A DNA stretch of 64,000 nucleotides, from the NCBI RefSeq assembly GCF_007713735.2, contig NZ_VMNW02000033.1:1-64000 (forward strand), read 5' to 3'. The stretch is from Amycolatopsis acidicola (lineage in GTDB: Bacteria > Actinomycetota > Actinomycetes > Mycobacteriales > Pseudonocardiaceae). Of the stretch, positions 52,612-61,455 are shown piece after piece. Each line of letters starts with the position of its first letter. The stretch's first letter is position 1. The notes beneath the pieces are model-generated. The model did not search any database. It was not told the DNA's origin and worked only from the letters and a program-made list of their open reading frames with translations. The translations under genes and the position numbers were made by a program.

Positions 52612-52648
52612 GGGGCGGTGCCGGTTCGCCGGCGCCGCCCCCTTTTTC
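52612..52648 (+). terminator. Intrinsic terminator
   Basis: GGGGCGGTGCCGG (52612-52624) pairs with CCGGCGCCGCCCC (52629-52641), with one T-G wobble, around a TTCG tetraloop and followed by CTTTTTCC. It is the clearest Rho-independent terminator in the window and ends the marR-MFS operon. Confidence 0.85.
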
Positions 52649-52676
52649 CTTCAGAGGCGCTGTTAGGAGGCGCTGT

Positions 52677-53201
52677 TCAGAGGCGGCGCAGTCCTTCGAG
52701 CACGCGGGTCATCACGTACAGGTGCGTGTCGGCCTGGTCGTCGCCGGTGAGGGTGCGGTGCACCAGCACCAGGTTCGCGTCGGCCGCGTCGCTGACGAGC
52801 ACCTTCGCCACGCCCACCGGGACCCGCAGGCGGGAGGCCAGCTCGGCGATCGACCGCGGGCTGCGGCAGGCTTCGAGGATCGCGATCTGCTCCATGGTCT
52901 GCGGCGGGGCGCAGTCCTCCACCGTCGTGACCAGGGTTTCCAGCTCCAGCACGTAGTTCACGGCGGTGCGGCCGCTGGTCAGCGCGTAGGGCCGGACGAA
53001 CGAGGTGTCCTCGAAGGGGTCCGGCTCGCGCGGCTCGGGTTTCGCGCGCGGCACCGGCGAAGGCTTCCGGTCCCGCGCCGCGGGCTTCCCGCCCGTGGCC
53101 CGGTGCTTGCCCGCCCCGGGGTTTTCGCCGGCGGCCTCCTCCGGCGCGTCGTTCCCGCGGTGCTCCGGGGACCGTCGCTCGCGGCGGGACCTTCGGTACA
53201 T
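52677..53201 (-). CDS. DUF742 conservon protein
   Basis: 174 residues. A basic, proline-rich N-terminal part (about 1-60) precedes the DUF742 domain, which starts at VRPYALTSGRTA and contains a winged-helix-like stretch (SIAELASRLRVPVGVAKVLV). In actinomycete conservons this protein follows a Roadblock protein and precedes a small GTPase. Start ATG 53201 overlaps the Roadblock stop. No GTPase gene follows here. Confidence 0.87.
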   Translation of the reverse strand: MYRRSRRERRSPEHRGNDAPEEAAGENPGAGKHRATGGKPAARDRKPSPVPRAKPEPREPDPFEDTSFVRPYALTSGRTAVNYVLELETLVTTVEDCAPPQTMEQIAILEACRSPRSIAELASRLRVPVGVAKVLVSDAADANLVLVHRTLTGDDQADTHLYVMTRVLEGLRRL

Positions 53202-53665
53202 CAGCGGGGCCACTCCACCTCGCCGGCGTCGGGCATCGACATCGCGCCCTGCAGCTGGGCCCGCAGCTCGGGGGTCATGATCTGGCCGACGCGCTCGACC
53301 AGCATGGTCATCTCGAAGGCGACCTGCCCGATGTCGCAGCTCGGCGCGGCCAGCGCGACGAGACAGGACCCGTCGCTGATGGACATCAGGATCATGATGC
53401 CCAGTTCCATCTCGACCACGGTCTCGGTGACCCGGCCGGCCTGGAAGCACCGCGCCGCGCCCTGGGTGAGGCTCATCAGCCCGGACGCGGCCGCGGCCAG
53501 CTGGTCCGCGCGCTCGACCGGCAGCCGGTCCGAGGCGGCGAGCAGCAGTCCGTCGGCGGACACCACCACGGCGTGCGCCACCCCGGGCACGCGGAGCGCG
53601 AAGTCGTTGACCAGCCAGTTGAAATCAACTGTGTGGCGCTGCGCCGAGGTCACTTGTTCCTCCAT
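53201..53665 (-). CDS. Roadblock/LC7-domain conservon protein
   Basis: 154 residues with a Roadblock/LC7 fold (FNWLVNDFALRVPGVAHAVV, SADGLLLAASDRLP, AADQ-type continuation). In conservons such proteins regulate a Ras-like GTPase together with a membrane histidine kinase. I chose ATG 53665; ATG 53725 is an alternative. Neither the sensor kinase nor the GTPase is adjacent. Confidence 0.85.
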   Translation of the reverse strand: MEEQVTSAQRHTVDFNWLVNDFALRVPGVAHAVVVSADGLLLAASDRLPVERADQLAAAASGLMSLTQGAARCFQAGRVTETVVEMELGIMILMSISDGSCLVALAAPSCDIGQVAFEMTMLVERVGQIMTPELRAQLQGAMSMPDAGEVEWPR

Positions 53666-53725
53666 GGATCCGGCGGCTTCCCCAGCATCCGCTCCCACCA
53701 CCGCGTCGGCGGGTCCGGGCGGCAT

Positions 53726-54048
53726 GCCGGGTGAGCGTAGCGGGAGCGAAAACGCAGCTTGCGACCGCCGTGATCTTCCGCGGGGCCGTCACGGGCCGAC
53801 GACCTGCCATGATGCGGATAGCGAGCAAAGTCGCTACCCAGGGTGAGCGTCTTCGGCCGCTAGCCGCAGCAAGATCCACCCGAATGGAGCAATCCTTCCG
53901 GCGGCCCCTGGCGCTCTTGGTAGGGATTCCCCCGGTCAGGCCCCCACGACCGAGGGAGGTCGGACGAGTGCCGGTTTTGCCGGGTTCGGCCCGCGTGAAA
54001 GTGCCGCGGGCACCCCTGCCCGCGGCACTCCGCGTCCTTTGTGGACGG
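53726..54048. other. Intergenic region with ndh terminator
   Basis: 323 bp between the Roadblock gene and the NADH dehydrogenase gene. It contains a 12-bp perfect stem, GTGCCGCGGGCA (54001-54012) with TGCCCGCGGCAC (54017-54028), 20 bp past the ndh stop, a likely terminator. It also contains the inverted 13-mer GTCCTTTGTGGAC (54034-54046). The rest should hold the promoter of the Roadblock gene, but I see no clear element or gene. Confidence 0.5.
54001..54028 (-). terminator. Hairpin terminator after ndh
   Basis: A 12-bp perfect stem with a 4-nt loop, located just downstream of the ndh stop codon on its transcript. No U-tract follows. Confidence 0.65.
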
Positions 54049-55392
54049 TCAGGCCGAGGCCCGGTCGCGGCCGGGCGAAGCGGCGGCGTCCTCCTCGCCG
54101 TCTTCGCCGTCTTCGGACCAGTCGATCTCGTAGGCGTCCGGGCGGTCCACGACGATCTGCGGCCGGGTGCGCGTGCAGTAGTCCCACAGCCAGCTGATCA
54201 CCGCGCCGATCCGCTCCCGGATCCCGGACATCAGCACCACGTGCACGGCCAGCCAGGCCAGGAACGCGGGCGGCCCGGTGAAGCGCCGGTGCTTGCTGCC
54301 CAGCTCGGCGATCGCGGCGCCGCGGCCGATCATCGCCATGATCCCCTTGTCCCGGTAGACGAACGGGGCGCGCCGGCCGCCGCGCAGGTCGGCCAGGACG
54401 TTCCGCACCACGTGGTGCCCGGCCTGCTGCGCCACCGAACCGAGCTGCGGCAGCCGCTGCCCGGCCCCGTCGACGATGTTCGCGGTGTCGCCCAGCGCGT
54501 ACACGCCTTCGAGCCCCGGCACGGACAGATCCGGGTCCACGTCGACCCAGCCGCCCTTGCCCTGCGGCAGGCCGGAGCCCGCCAGCAGCGAGCGGCCCTT
54601 GAGCCCGCCGGCCCAGACGACCGTGCGCGAGGAGATGAACGAGCCGTCCTTCAGCTTGACGCCGTCCTTGCGCACCTCGGTCACGCTGGCGCCCAGCCGC
54701 AGCTCCACACCCCCGGCCCGCAGCCGCTCCGCCGCGTAGGCGCGCGACTTCTCGCTGAAGGGCATCAGCACCTCGGGCAGCATGTCCACCAGGTAGACCC
54801 GCCCGGCCCGGGCCAGCTCCGGGGACAGGTAGGACGGGACGACGCCGGTCATGCTCTCGGCCACGGCGCCCGCGGTCTCGACCCCGGTCGGGCCCGCGCC
54901 GACGACCACCACGTTCAGCGCGCCGCGGTCGATGTAGCGGCTGTCGCGGTCGGCGGCGTCGAGCGCGCCGAGGAACCGGGACCGCAGGCGGGCGGCGTCG
55001 TCGAGGGAGTACAGCGGGAAGGCGTGCTCCGCGGCGCCGGGGATGCCGAAGAAGTTGACCTCCGCGCCCGCCGCCACGACGAGCACCTTGCCCTGGTAGC
55101 TGAGCCCGTCCGAGGTGGTCACGGTGCGGGTCTTCGCGTCGATCGCGGTCACCTCGGCCGTGACGACGCGCACCCGGCGGTCGCGGCGGAAGATCGCGCG
55201 CAGCGGGCGCGCGACGTCCTTGCTGGCTATCTGCGAGGTGGCGACCTGGTAGATCAGCGGCTGGAACTGGTGGTAGTTGTTCCGGTCCAGCAGCAGCACG
55301 TCGACCCCGCGCGCGGCCAGCCCGCGCGCCGCGTTCAGCCCGGCGAACCCGGCGCCGACGATCACGACCTCATGCGACGCGGCCTGCGTCAT
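54049..55392 (-). CDS. ndh: Type II NADH:quinone dehydrogenase
   Basis: A 447-residue flavoprotein. The FAD motif is VIVGAGFAGLNAARGL near residue 9 and the NADH motif is VVVGAGPTGVETAGAV near residue 170. Family regions YHQFQPLIYQVAT and GDTANIVDGAG are present, and a C-terminal membrane-anchoring stretch (PAFLAWLAVHVVLMSGIRER) resembles NDH-2. It feeds electrons from NADH to menaquinone without pumping protons. It starts at ATG 55392. The acidic tail after about residue 420 is variable. Confidence 0.9.
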   Translation of the reverse strand: MTQAASHEVVIVGAGFAGLNAARGLAARGVDVLLLDRNNYHQFQPLIYQVATSQIASKDVARPLRAIFRRDRRVRVVTAEVTAIDAKTRTVTTSDGLSYQGKVLVVAAGAEVNFFGIPGAAEHAFPLYSLDDAARLRSRFLGALDAADRDSRYIDRGALNVVVVGAGPTGVETAGAVAESMTGVVPSYLSPELARAGRVYLVDMLPEVLMPFSEKSRAYAAERLRAGGVELRLGASVTEVRKDGVKLKDGSFISSRTVVWAGGLKGRSLLAGSGLPQGKGGWVDVDPDLSVPGLEGVYALGDTANIVDGAGQRLPQLGSVAQQAGHHVVRNVLADLRGGRRAPFVYRDKGIMAMIGRGAAIAELGSKHRRFTGPPAFLAWLAVHVVLMSGIRERIGAVISWLWDYCTRTRPQIVVDRPDAYEIDWSEDGEDGEEDAAASPGRDRASA

Positions 55393-55486
55393 GTCCCACC
55401 ATCTCCGATTGCTCGACAACACAGTTCTCACGCCCGGTTACCCGCCACCGCCGGAACCGACACCCACCCGGACCGGTGACGGCGGG

Positions 55487-55499
55487 GTCCACAAAGGAC
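55487..55499 (+). repeat. Dispersed 13-mer GTCCACAAAGGAC
   Basis: Perfect copies occur at 7096-7108, 37439-37451 and 55487-55499, and inverted at 54034-54046. A 12-base match lies at 42974-42985, where it forms the carbonic anhydrase ribosome site. One near match is at about 21325, inside dhbA. The copies are both intragenic and intergenic. Confidence 0.7.
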
Positions 55500-55624
55500 A
55501 CCCCGGGTCACTGTCGACGGATTGTCGACGGCTGCTGCGACCGTGGAGCGCACTGGAGAGGACGCAGCCGGGACGGCCGGCCGGGGAGGGACGGCGGTCC
55601 GGGCAGGTCGAGGGGAGGCTCGCG

Positions 55625-55858
55625 ATGCGAAGGCCGGTGCTCAGATCCAACGGGCTCGGGGATGAGCGAAACGGCGGCAGCGCGGCCACACCGGGCGCGC
55701 TCTCTCCGTCCGCCGAGGCGGCGGCGATCGTGGGGGACGACCACGCCGCCGCCCGGCACCTTTCGACACGGCGCAACCGAGAGCTGGCCGCACGGCGTGC
55801 GGGGCAGGGGCACCGCCGGTGCGGACGCCGGGACCTTCCGCCTCCCCGGCCCCGGTAG
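55625..55858 (+). CDS. Possible small protein, unknown
   Basis: A 77-residue frame with ATG 55625 preceded at 7 nt by GAGGGGAGG, one of the strongest ribosome sites in the window. The product is Arg- and Ala-rich without recognisable domain, membrane segment or signal peptide. Composition alone does not prove it codes. Confidence 0.35.
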   Translation: MRRPVLRSNGLGDERNGGSAATPGALSPSAEAAAIVGDDHAAARHLSTRRNRELAARRAGQGHRRCGRRDLPPPRPR

Positions 55859-55918
55859 CCGCACCGGCGGATCCGCCACGATTCCGTATCTGGCCCCGGT
55901 GCCCCGGCTCCTCTCGGT

Positions 55919-58039
55919 GTGAACGAAGTTCCGCGGGGCGTGGACTTCCGCGTGCTCGGCGCGCTGGAGGTCCACGCCGACGGCAGGCGCCTCGACCTCG
56001 GCGGGCCGCGGCTGCGCGCGCTCCTGGCACTGCTGCTCGCCGCGCGCGGGCGATCGGTCAGCGTATCCGCGCTGGTCGACGAATTATGGGGGCCCGCGGC
56101 GCCCGACGACGCCGGCCGCACCGTGCGCACGTATGTTTCGCGGCTGCGCAAGGCGTTGCAGCCCGCGGCGGGAACCACGGACCTGATCCTCACCCGCCCG
56201 CCCGGGTACGCGCTGCCGCTGCCACCGGAGTTGCTCGACGTGGCCCGGTTCGAGCGGCTCGCGACCGCCGGGCGCGCGGCGCTGACCGCGGGCAGATCCC
56301 CGGAGGCGGCCAGGAATCTCGTGGCCGCGCTCGACCTGTGGCGGGGCCCGGCCTACGACGAGTTCCACGATGTGCCGTCCCTAGCCGCCGAGGCGGAGCG
56401 GCTCACGCAACTGCGGCACGAAGCGCTGCAGGACCGGATCGACGCGGACCTCGCGCTCGGCCAGGGCCGTGAGCTCATCGCCGAACTGCAGGCCCTGACG
56501 GCCGCGCATCCCGGGCACGAGCGGCTCTGGGGTCAGCTGATGAAAGCGCTCTACCGGGCGGGGCGGCAGGCCGACGCGCTGCGCACCTTCCGGCGTGCCC
56601 GGCAGCAGCTGCTGGAGGACGCCGGGGTCGAACCGTCCCCGGCCTTGACGGGTGTCCAGCGTCAGATCCTGGCGCAGGACAAGGCCTTGCTCGCGCGCCA
56701 GGACGAAGCGCCCGGCCCGCTCGCCGCCGGGGCGCGGGCGCTGCTCGGCGAGGGCGATCTGAGGACGGGACGGCGGCAGTTCGAGATCGCGTACGGGCTG
56801 GCCGAGCGCGCGGGCGACGGGCCCGGCGCGGCGGAGGCGATCCTCGGCCTGTCCGGGCTGTGGGTGCACGAGCACCGCACCGCCACCGGTGTCCACCAGC
56901 TGCGCACACGCCTGGAGAGAGCGCTTTCCGCAGTCGGCCCGGACTCGCCGCTGGCCCTGCGGCTGCGCGTGCGGCTGGCGGGCGAGGCCGACTACCGCAC
57001 GGCCGGGCACGACCGGATTCTGGCGCGGCTGCGGGAAACCCGCACCGCCGGGGACCCGGTCGCGCTGGCCGAAGCGCTGAGCATCGCGCACCATTGCGTG
57101 CTCGGGCCCGCGCACGGTCCGCTGCGCCAGTCACTGGCGCTGGAGCTGATCGGCGAAAGCACGCGCACGGGCCGGCGCGCGGACCGGCTGATGGGCCTGC
57201 TGTGGCACACCGTCGACCTGTTCCTCGCCGCCGACCGCCACGCCGAGCGCCGCCTCGCCGAGCTGGAACTGGCGCTCGCCGAGAACGACTTCCTCGCGGC
57301 GCGGTTCACCACGGAGGCGATGCGGGTCATGCTGACCATCCGCGCGGGCCGGTTCGACGAGGCCGAGAAGCGCGCACGGGTGTGCGCCGAGCTGGGCGAG
57401 CGGACCGGTGACGCGGACGCGATGGGCTGGTACGGGGCGCATCTCGTGGCGATCCGCTGGTTCCAGGGCAGGCTGCCGGAGCTGCTGCCCCTGCTGGACG
57501 ACCTCGTGCACTCCACGACCCTGAGCACCCTCGACAACTCGTACTTCGCCGCACACGCCGTGGCGGCCGCGCACGCCGGGGACCACCGGGCGGCGGCCGG
57601 GTCACTGGCGCGGCTCGCCGGGCACGGGCTGGAGACGCTGCCGCAGTCGAGCACCTGGCTGGTGTCGATGAACGGGGTCGCGGAAAGCGCTTACCGCTTG
57701 CACGACGGGGAAACGGCGGCGAGGGCGTACGAGCTGATCGGCCCGTACGGCCAGCTGCCGGTGATGGCGAGCCTGGCCGTCGCGTGCTTCGGGTCGGCGC
57801 AGTACGCGCTCGGGGTGTCCGCGCTGGCGATGGGTAAACCGGAGCTGGCCGTCCGCCACCTGCGGACCGCGGTGCGCCACAACCTCGCGCTCGGGCACTG
57901 GCCCGCGGTCGCGGTCGCCCGCGCGCGCTACGCGGAAGCGTTGCTGGCGCGGGGTTTTCCGGAGGACGCGGAGACCGCCGAGGCCGAGCGGGCGCTGGCC
58001 GCCCGCGACGCGGCCGCGATGGGCAGTTCGATCTCCTGA
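55919..58039 (+). CDS. SARP/BTAD-type transcriptional regulator with TPR-like C-terminus
   Basis: 706 residues: an OmpR-like winged helix (about 8-95; RTVRTYVSRLRKAL), a bacterial transcriptional activation domain (about 100-250; AARNLVAALDLWRGPAYDEF) and a long helical TPR-like region. No NB-ARC P-loop is seen between them, unlike AfsR. Such proteins activate secondary-metabolite or stress genes; no adjacent biosynthetic genes identify a target. Start GTG 55919 has no clear ribosome site. Confidence 0.87.
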   Translation: MNEVPRGVDFRVLGALEVHADGRRLDLGGPRLRALLALLLAARGRSVSVSALVDELWGPAAPDDAGRTVRTYVSRLRKALQPAAGTTDLILTRPPGYALPLPPELLDVARFERLATAGRAALTAGRSPEAARNLVAALDLWRGPAYDEFHDVPSLAAEAERLTQLRHEALQDRIDADLALGQGRELIAELQALTAAHPGHERLWGQLMKALYRAGRQADALRTFRRARQQLLEDAGVEPSPALTGVQRQILAQDKALLARQDEAPGPLAAGARALLGEGDLRTGRRQFEIAYGLAERAGDGPGAAEAILGLSGLWVHEHRTATGVHQLRTRLERALSAVGPDSPLALRLRVRLAGEADYRTAGHDRILARLRETRTAGDPVALAEALSIAHHCVLGPAHGPLRQSLALELIGESTRTGRRADRLMGLLWHTVDLFLAADRHAERRLAELELALAENDFLAARFTTEAMRVMLTIRAGRFDEAEKRARVCAELGERTGDADAMGWYGAHLVAIRWFQGRLPELLPLLDDLVHSTTLSTLDNSYFAAHAVAAAHAGDHRAAAGSLARLAGHGLETLPQSSTWLVSMNGVAESAYRLHDGETAARAYELIGPYGQLPVMASLAVACFGSAQYALGVSALAMGKPELAVRHLRTAVRHNLALGHWPAVAVARARYAEALLARGFPEDAETAEAERALAARDAAAMGSSIS

Positions 58040-58043
58040 GCGC

Positions 58044-61000
58044 TCACTCCCACGGCGTGGCGCTGTTCATCAGCCCGATCATCCCCGACACCAGGCGCAT
58101 CTGCGCGACGGTCCGGATGTCGGCCTCGACCAGCCGCGGCGAGCACACCAGCACGGCCAGCACCTGCGCGCGGGACAACGCCACGTTGAGCCTGTTGCGG
58201 GACAACAGGAAGTCGAGTCCGCGCGGCAGGTCGACGGCGGAGGACGACGTCATGGTCGCGATCACGACCGGTGCTTCCTGGCCCTGGAAGCGGTCCACGG
58301 TGCCGACCCGCACGCCGGCGTAGCCCGCGCGCTCCAGCTCCCTGGCGACGACCCTGACCTGCATGTTGTACGGCGCGACGACGAGGATGTCCTGGTCCCC
58401 CAAGGGCCGCCGCTCCTCGCCGTCCGTCCACATCCGACCGTGCACTGTGGACACCAGATCGACCACACGTGCCGCTTCCTCGGCCGACCGGGTGGTGTTG
58501 CCCCGGTGCTCCACCTCCACCAGCCGCAGCCCGGGCTCGACACCCTCGATGCTCCGGGACGCGGTGGACGGGTGGGCGTGCAGCAACCCGGCGTAGGACA
58601 GCCGCGACACCGGTTCGCACACGCCGGGGTGCATCCGCCGCGTCTGGTCCAGGAAATACCCCAGCTCGGGCGGCATCACGTCGGCGTCGCCGAGCAGGTG
58701 CCCCAGCGCGGACGCCTCCGCGCCCGCCGGGTGCGTGCCCTGCACGACCTGCGGCAGCTGCTGCGGATCGCCCAGCAGCACGAGGTTCTTCGCGGCCGTG
58801 GACACGGCGAGCGCGTCCGCCAGCGCGAACTGGCCCGCCTCGTCGATCACCAGCACGTCGAACGGCTCCGACCGGATCGCGGCGTTCGCGAAGGTCCACG
58901 CCGTGCCGCCGACCAGGTGCCCGGTGTCGTGCTCGGCGCGCCAGCGCACCAGCGCGTCGTTCGTCTTCGGCTGGTCCCACGGCGTTTTGGGGTCCGGGGT
59001 TCCCTTGGGGCGCTTGGCACACGGCAGTTCCGGCGCGTTCTTCTTCGCCGCCGCCAGCACGTTCTCGACCGCCTTGTGGCTGGTCGACGTCACCGCCACC
59101 GTCTTCCCCTCGCGCACGAGGTGGGCGATCAGCTTGCCGGCCAGGTATGTCTTGCCCGCACCGGGCGGGCCCTGCACGGCGAGCGCGGAATGGTCCAGCA
59201 GATCGACCGTTTCGATCACCGTGCGGACCAGGTCCTCGCCGGGTTCCGGCAGCGGCGCGCTACCGCGCAGCCGGGGCGGAACCCGCCGCAGCAGGTCGAT
59301 CCCGGGGTGGCGCGGCAGTTCCGGCAGGGTGTCGACCGCCAGCTGCGCCAGTTCGGCCACGGCCTCGTCCTTGGGCGACGGACGCACGGGACTGCCGGGC
59401 AGGACCGCGGCCGGACGGTCTCCCGTCGTCTGATCGGGCGGGCAGCTTTCGGTCAGGGTCAGCTCTTCCGCCGACGCCGCCACGACTTTGGCGTCGCGGG
59501 ACGCGCCGCCGTAGCGCAGCCGGACCTGGTCGCCGGGCGCGAAGGGATGCGGCCGCTCGGGGTCGCAGCCGAGCACGAGCGTGCGCTTGGCGAGTTTGGC
59601 GCGGCCCGACGGCGGCACCCACTCCCCCGCGTCCACCGACACCGGGACCGCGCACGTGGCGTCGACCTCCAGATCGTGCAGCGGCGCGGCCAGCTGGCGG
59701 AAGTACTCCCACCACGCGGGGTTCGTCTCGCGGCGGTGATAGCCGACCGAAGCGGCGAGCAGGTCGCGGGTCTCGGTGCCGTCGTGCAGCGCGCCGACCA
59801 GACCTTCGAGGTAGGCGGCGCGTTCGGCGCGGCGCTGGGCGGCGACGTCCTCCGTGGTGTCCTTGAGCAGAGCGTCCACTTCGGACTCTTCGGCGGGCGC
59901 CCGCAGTTCGATGCCGGCTTTTTCGCGGGTCTCGTGCAGGAACTCGAAAAGCCGCAACGTGGAGACGCAGTCGTACTCGTTGTAGTCACTGATCCCGCGC
60001 AGCACTTCGTCGGCCTGCTCGGTTTCGCCGAGCCCGCGGAGCGTCAGGTAGTCCTCGTACGCTTCGATGCTCGACACCGCCGTCTTCACGTCGCCGTCGC
60101 GCGCCGCGGGCATGTACAGCGGCTCCAGGTACTTGATGGAGTACGACCGCTGTGACACCCGCAAAGCCTTGCGCACCACCGCGTAGAGGTCGACGAGCGC
60201 ACCGGCGCGCAGCAGGTCGTCCACCGCCTCCTCGCGGGTGCCGTGCTGCGCGGCGAGCCGTTTGAGCGCGGTGACTTCGTAGGGCGCGTAGTGGTAGACG
60301 TGCGAGCCGGGGTGGGCGGCGAGGCGCTCGGTGGCGAAGTCGACGAACGCCTCGAAGGCGGACTTCTCCTCCAGCCGGGTGTGCGCCCAGAAGGGCGTGA
60401 ACCGCTGGCCTTCTTCGGCTGTCACGGCGCCGAAGAGGTACTCCAGCCCTTCGCCGCCGAGCGCGTAGGGATCGCCTTCCATGTCGAAGAAGACGTCGCC
60501 GGGCGCGGCGGGCGGGAGCGCGGCGAGCACGTCCGGGTCGATGATCTCGTAGCTGATCTCCCCCGTCGCGTCCTGCCGGACCTGGATCGCGGCCTGCGCG
60601 CGCAGCGCGGTGAACGTCGTGACCGACATGTCGCGCGGGCGGTCGTCCGGCCCGGCCACGGCGAGGGCGTCGATGGTGCGCACGCCGGCTTCGACCAGCT
60701 TGCGGCGCTGGTCCGTGCGCATCCCCGCGACGAGCGCGAGGTCCCGGTCCGCCTCCCGCGCGTCGGCGCAGTGCCGGGCGAACGCGCATCCGGTACAGGC
60801 TGGGCGTTCGTCGGCCCACAACTGAGCGGGCAGGGCGGGCTCGCGGGCCGTCAGTTTCGCGCGCAACCGGTGCAGCAGCGGGACGAAGTCGTCCACGTGC
60901 AGGGACCGGGTGGTGCCGTCGCCGAGCAGCAGGTGCATGCCCGGCCCCGCGGGCCAGCCGGCGCGGCGCAGGGCGTCCGCGTACGCGGCGAGCTGGATGA

Positions 61001-61388
61001 CCGCAGACGGGCGGGCGTGCCGGGCCAGCTTGGTGTCGTACACCTCGTAGCGGCCTTCGTCGTCGCGCACGAGAAAATCGGCCCGGCCGGTGAACTCGCC
61101 GTCGTCGAACACCGCCTGGTAGATCACCGGGGCGCCGGAGCGCAGCGCGTTCGCCGTCTCGGCGGCGGCCGTGGCGTGGTCACGGAAGTCGATCTCCACG
61201 AGCCCCGGGCGCCGTTCCCGCAGCCGGGCGAGTGTGGCCTCTTCGTGCGCCTGACCGTGTTTCACCGCGAGCCGGTCGCCCCCGGCTTCGGGCCGCGGCG
61301 CGCCGGGCAGGCCCGCCGCCAGCGCCTGTTTCAGGACGCTCCGGTGCTCGCATTCGAGCAGGTCGGCGAGGTCGGAGGGGGTGTGCAT
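58044..61388 (-). CDS. TM0106-family RecB-like nuclease fused to RNase H-like domain and SF1 helicase
   Basis: 1114 residues. The N-terminal RecB/Cas4-like nuclease (about 1-210) has GRADFLVRDD and EVYDTKLA as active-site motifs and four cysteines suited to an iron-sulfur cluster: C13 and C198, C201, C207 (CTGCAFARHC). An RNase H/DEDD-like domain follows (VFFDMEGDPY, about 295-480). A Dna2/Upf1-like superfamily 1 helicase occupies the C-terminal half (GPPGAGKTYLAGK near 742, VLVIDEAGQF near 850, GTVDRFQGQEAPVV). The likely role is end processing or foreign-DNA handling. It is a standalone gene, 5 bp from the convergent BTAD gene. Confidence 0.85.
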   Translation of the reverse strand: MHTPSDLADLLECEHRSVLKQALAAGLPGAPRPEAGGDRLAVKHGQAHEEATLARLRERRPGLVEIDFRDHATAAAETANALRSGAPVIYQAVFDDGEFTGRADFLVRDDEGRYEVYDTKLARHARPSAVIQLAAYADALRRAGWPAGPGMHLLLGDGTTRSLHVDDFVPLLHRLRAKLTAREPALPAQLWADERPACTGCAFARHCADAREADRDLALVAGMRTDQRRKLVEAGVRTIDALAVAGPDDRPRDMSVTTFTALRAQAAIQVRQDATGEISYEIIDPDVLAALPPAAPGDVFFDMEGDPYALGGEGLEYLFGAVTAEEGQRFTPFWAHTRLEEKSAFEAFVDFATERLAAHPGSHVYHYAPYEVTALKRLAAQHGTREEAVDDLLRAGALVDLYAVVRKALRVSQRSYSIKYLEPLYMPAARDGDVKTAVSSIEAYEDYLTLRGLGETEQADEVLRGISDYNEYDCVSTLRLFEFLHETREKAGIELRAPAEESEVDALLKDTTEDVAAQRRAERAAYLEGLVGALHDGTETRDLLAASVGYHRRETNPAWWEYFRQLAAPLHDLEVDATCAVPVSVDAGEWVPPSGRAKLAKRTLVLGCDPERPHPFAPGDQVRLRYGGASRDAKVVAASAEELTLTESCPPDQTTGDRPAAVLPGSPVRPSPKDEAVAELAQLAVDTLPELPRHPGIDLLRRVPPRLRGSAPLPEPGEDLVRTVIETVDLLDHSALAVQGPPGAGKTYLAGKLIAHLVREGKTVAVTSTSHKAVENVLAAAKKNAPELPCAKRPKGTPDPKTPWDQPKTNDALVRWRAEHDTGHLVGGTAWTFANAAIRSEPFDVLVIDEAGQFALADALAVSTAAKNLVLLGDPQQLPQVVQGTHPAGAEASALGHLLGDADVMPPELGYFLDQTRRMHPGVCEPVSRLSYAGLLHAHPSTASRSIEGVEPGLRLVEVEHRGNTTRSAEEAARVVDLVSTVHGRMWTDGEERRPLGDQDILVVAPYNMQVRVVARELERAGYAGVRVGTVDRFQGQEAPVVIATMTSSSAVDLPRGLDFLLSRNRLNVALSRAQVLAVLVCSPRLVEADIRTVAQMRLVSGMIGLMNSATPWE

Positions 61389-61455
61389 CGCGGCGAGTCT
61401 GGCACGGTTTCCCTGCCCCGCCACGGCTTTCCGCCGCGACACGCCGGGGTGTGGG

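Larger units (their letters stand above)
55393..55918. other. Intergenic region between ndh and the BTAD regulator
   Basis: 526 bp. It holds the 13-mer GTCCACAAAGGAC (55487-55499) and two direct copies of TGTCGACGG (55512-55520 and 55523-55531), spaced one helical turn and a candidate regulator site. It also holds a small open frame with a strong ribosome site (listed separately). No RNA gene is recognised. Confidence 0.4.
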
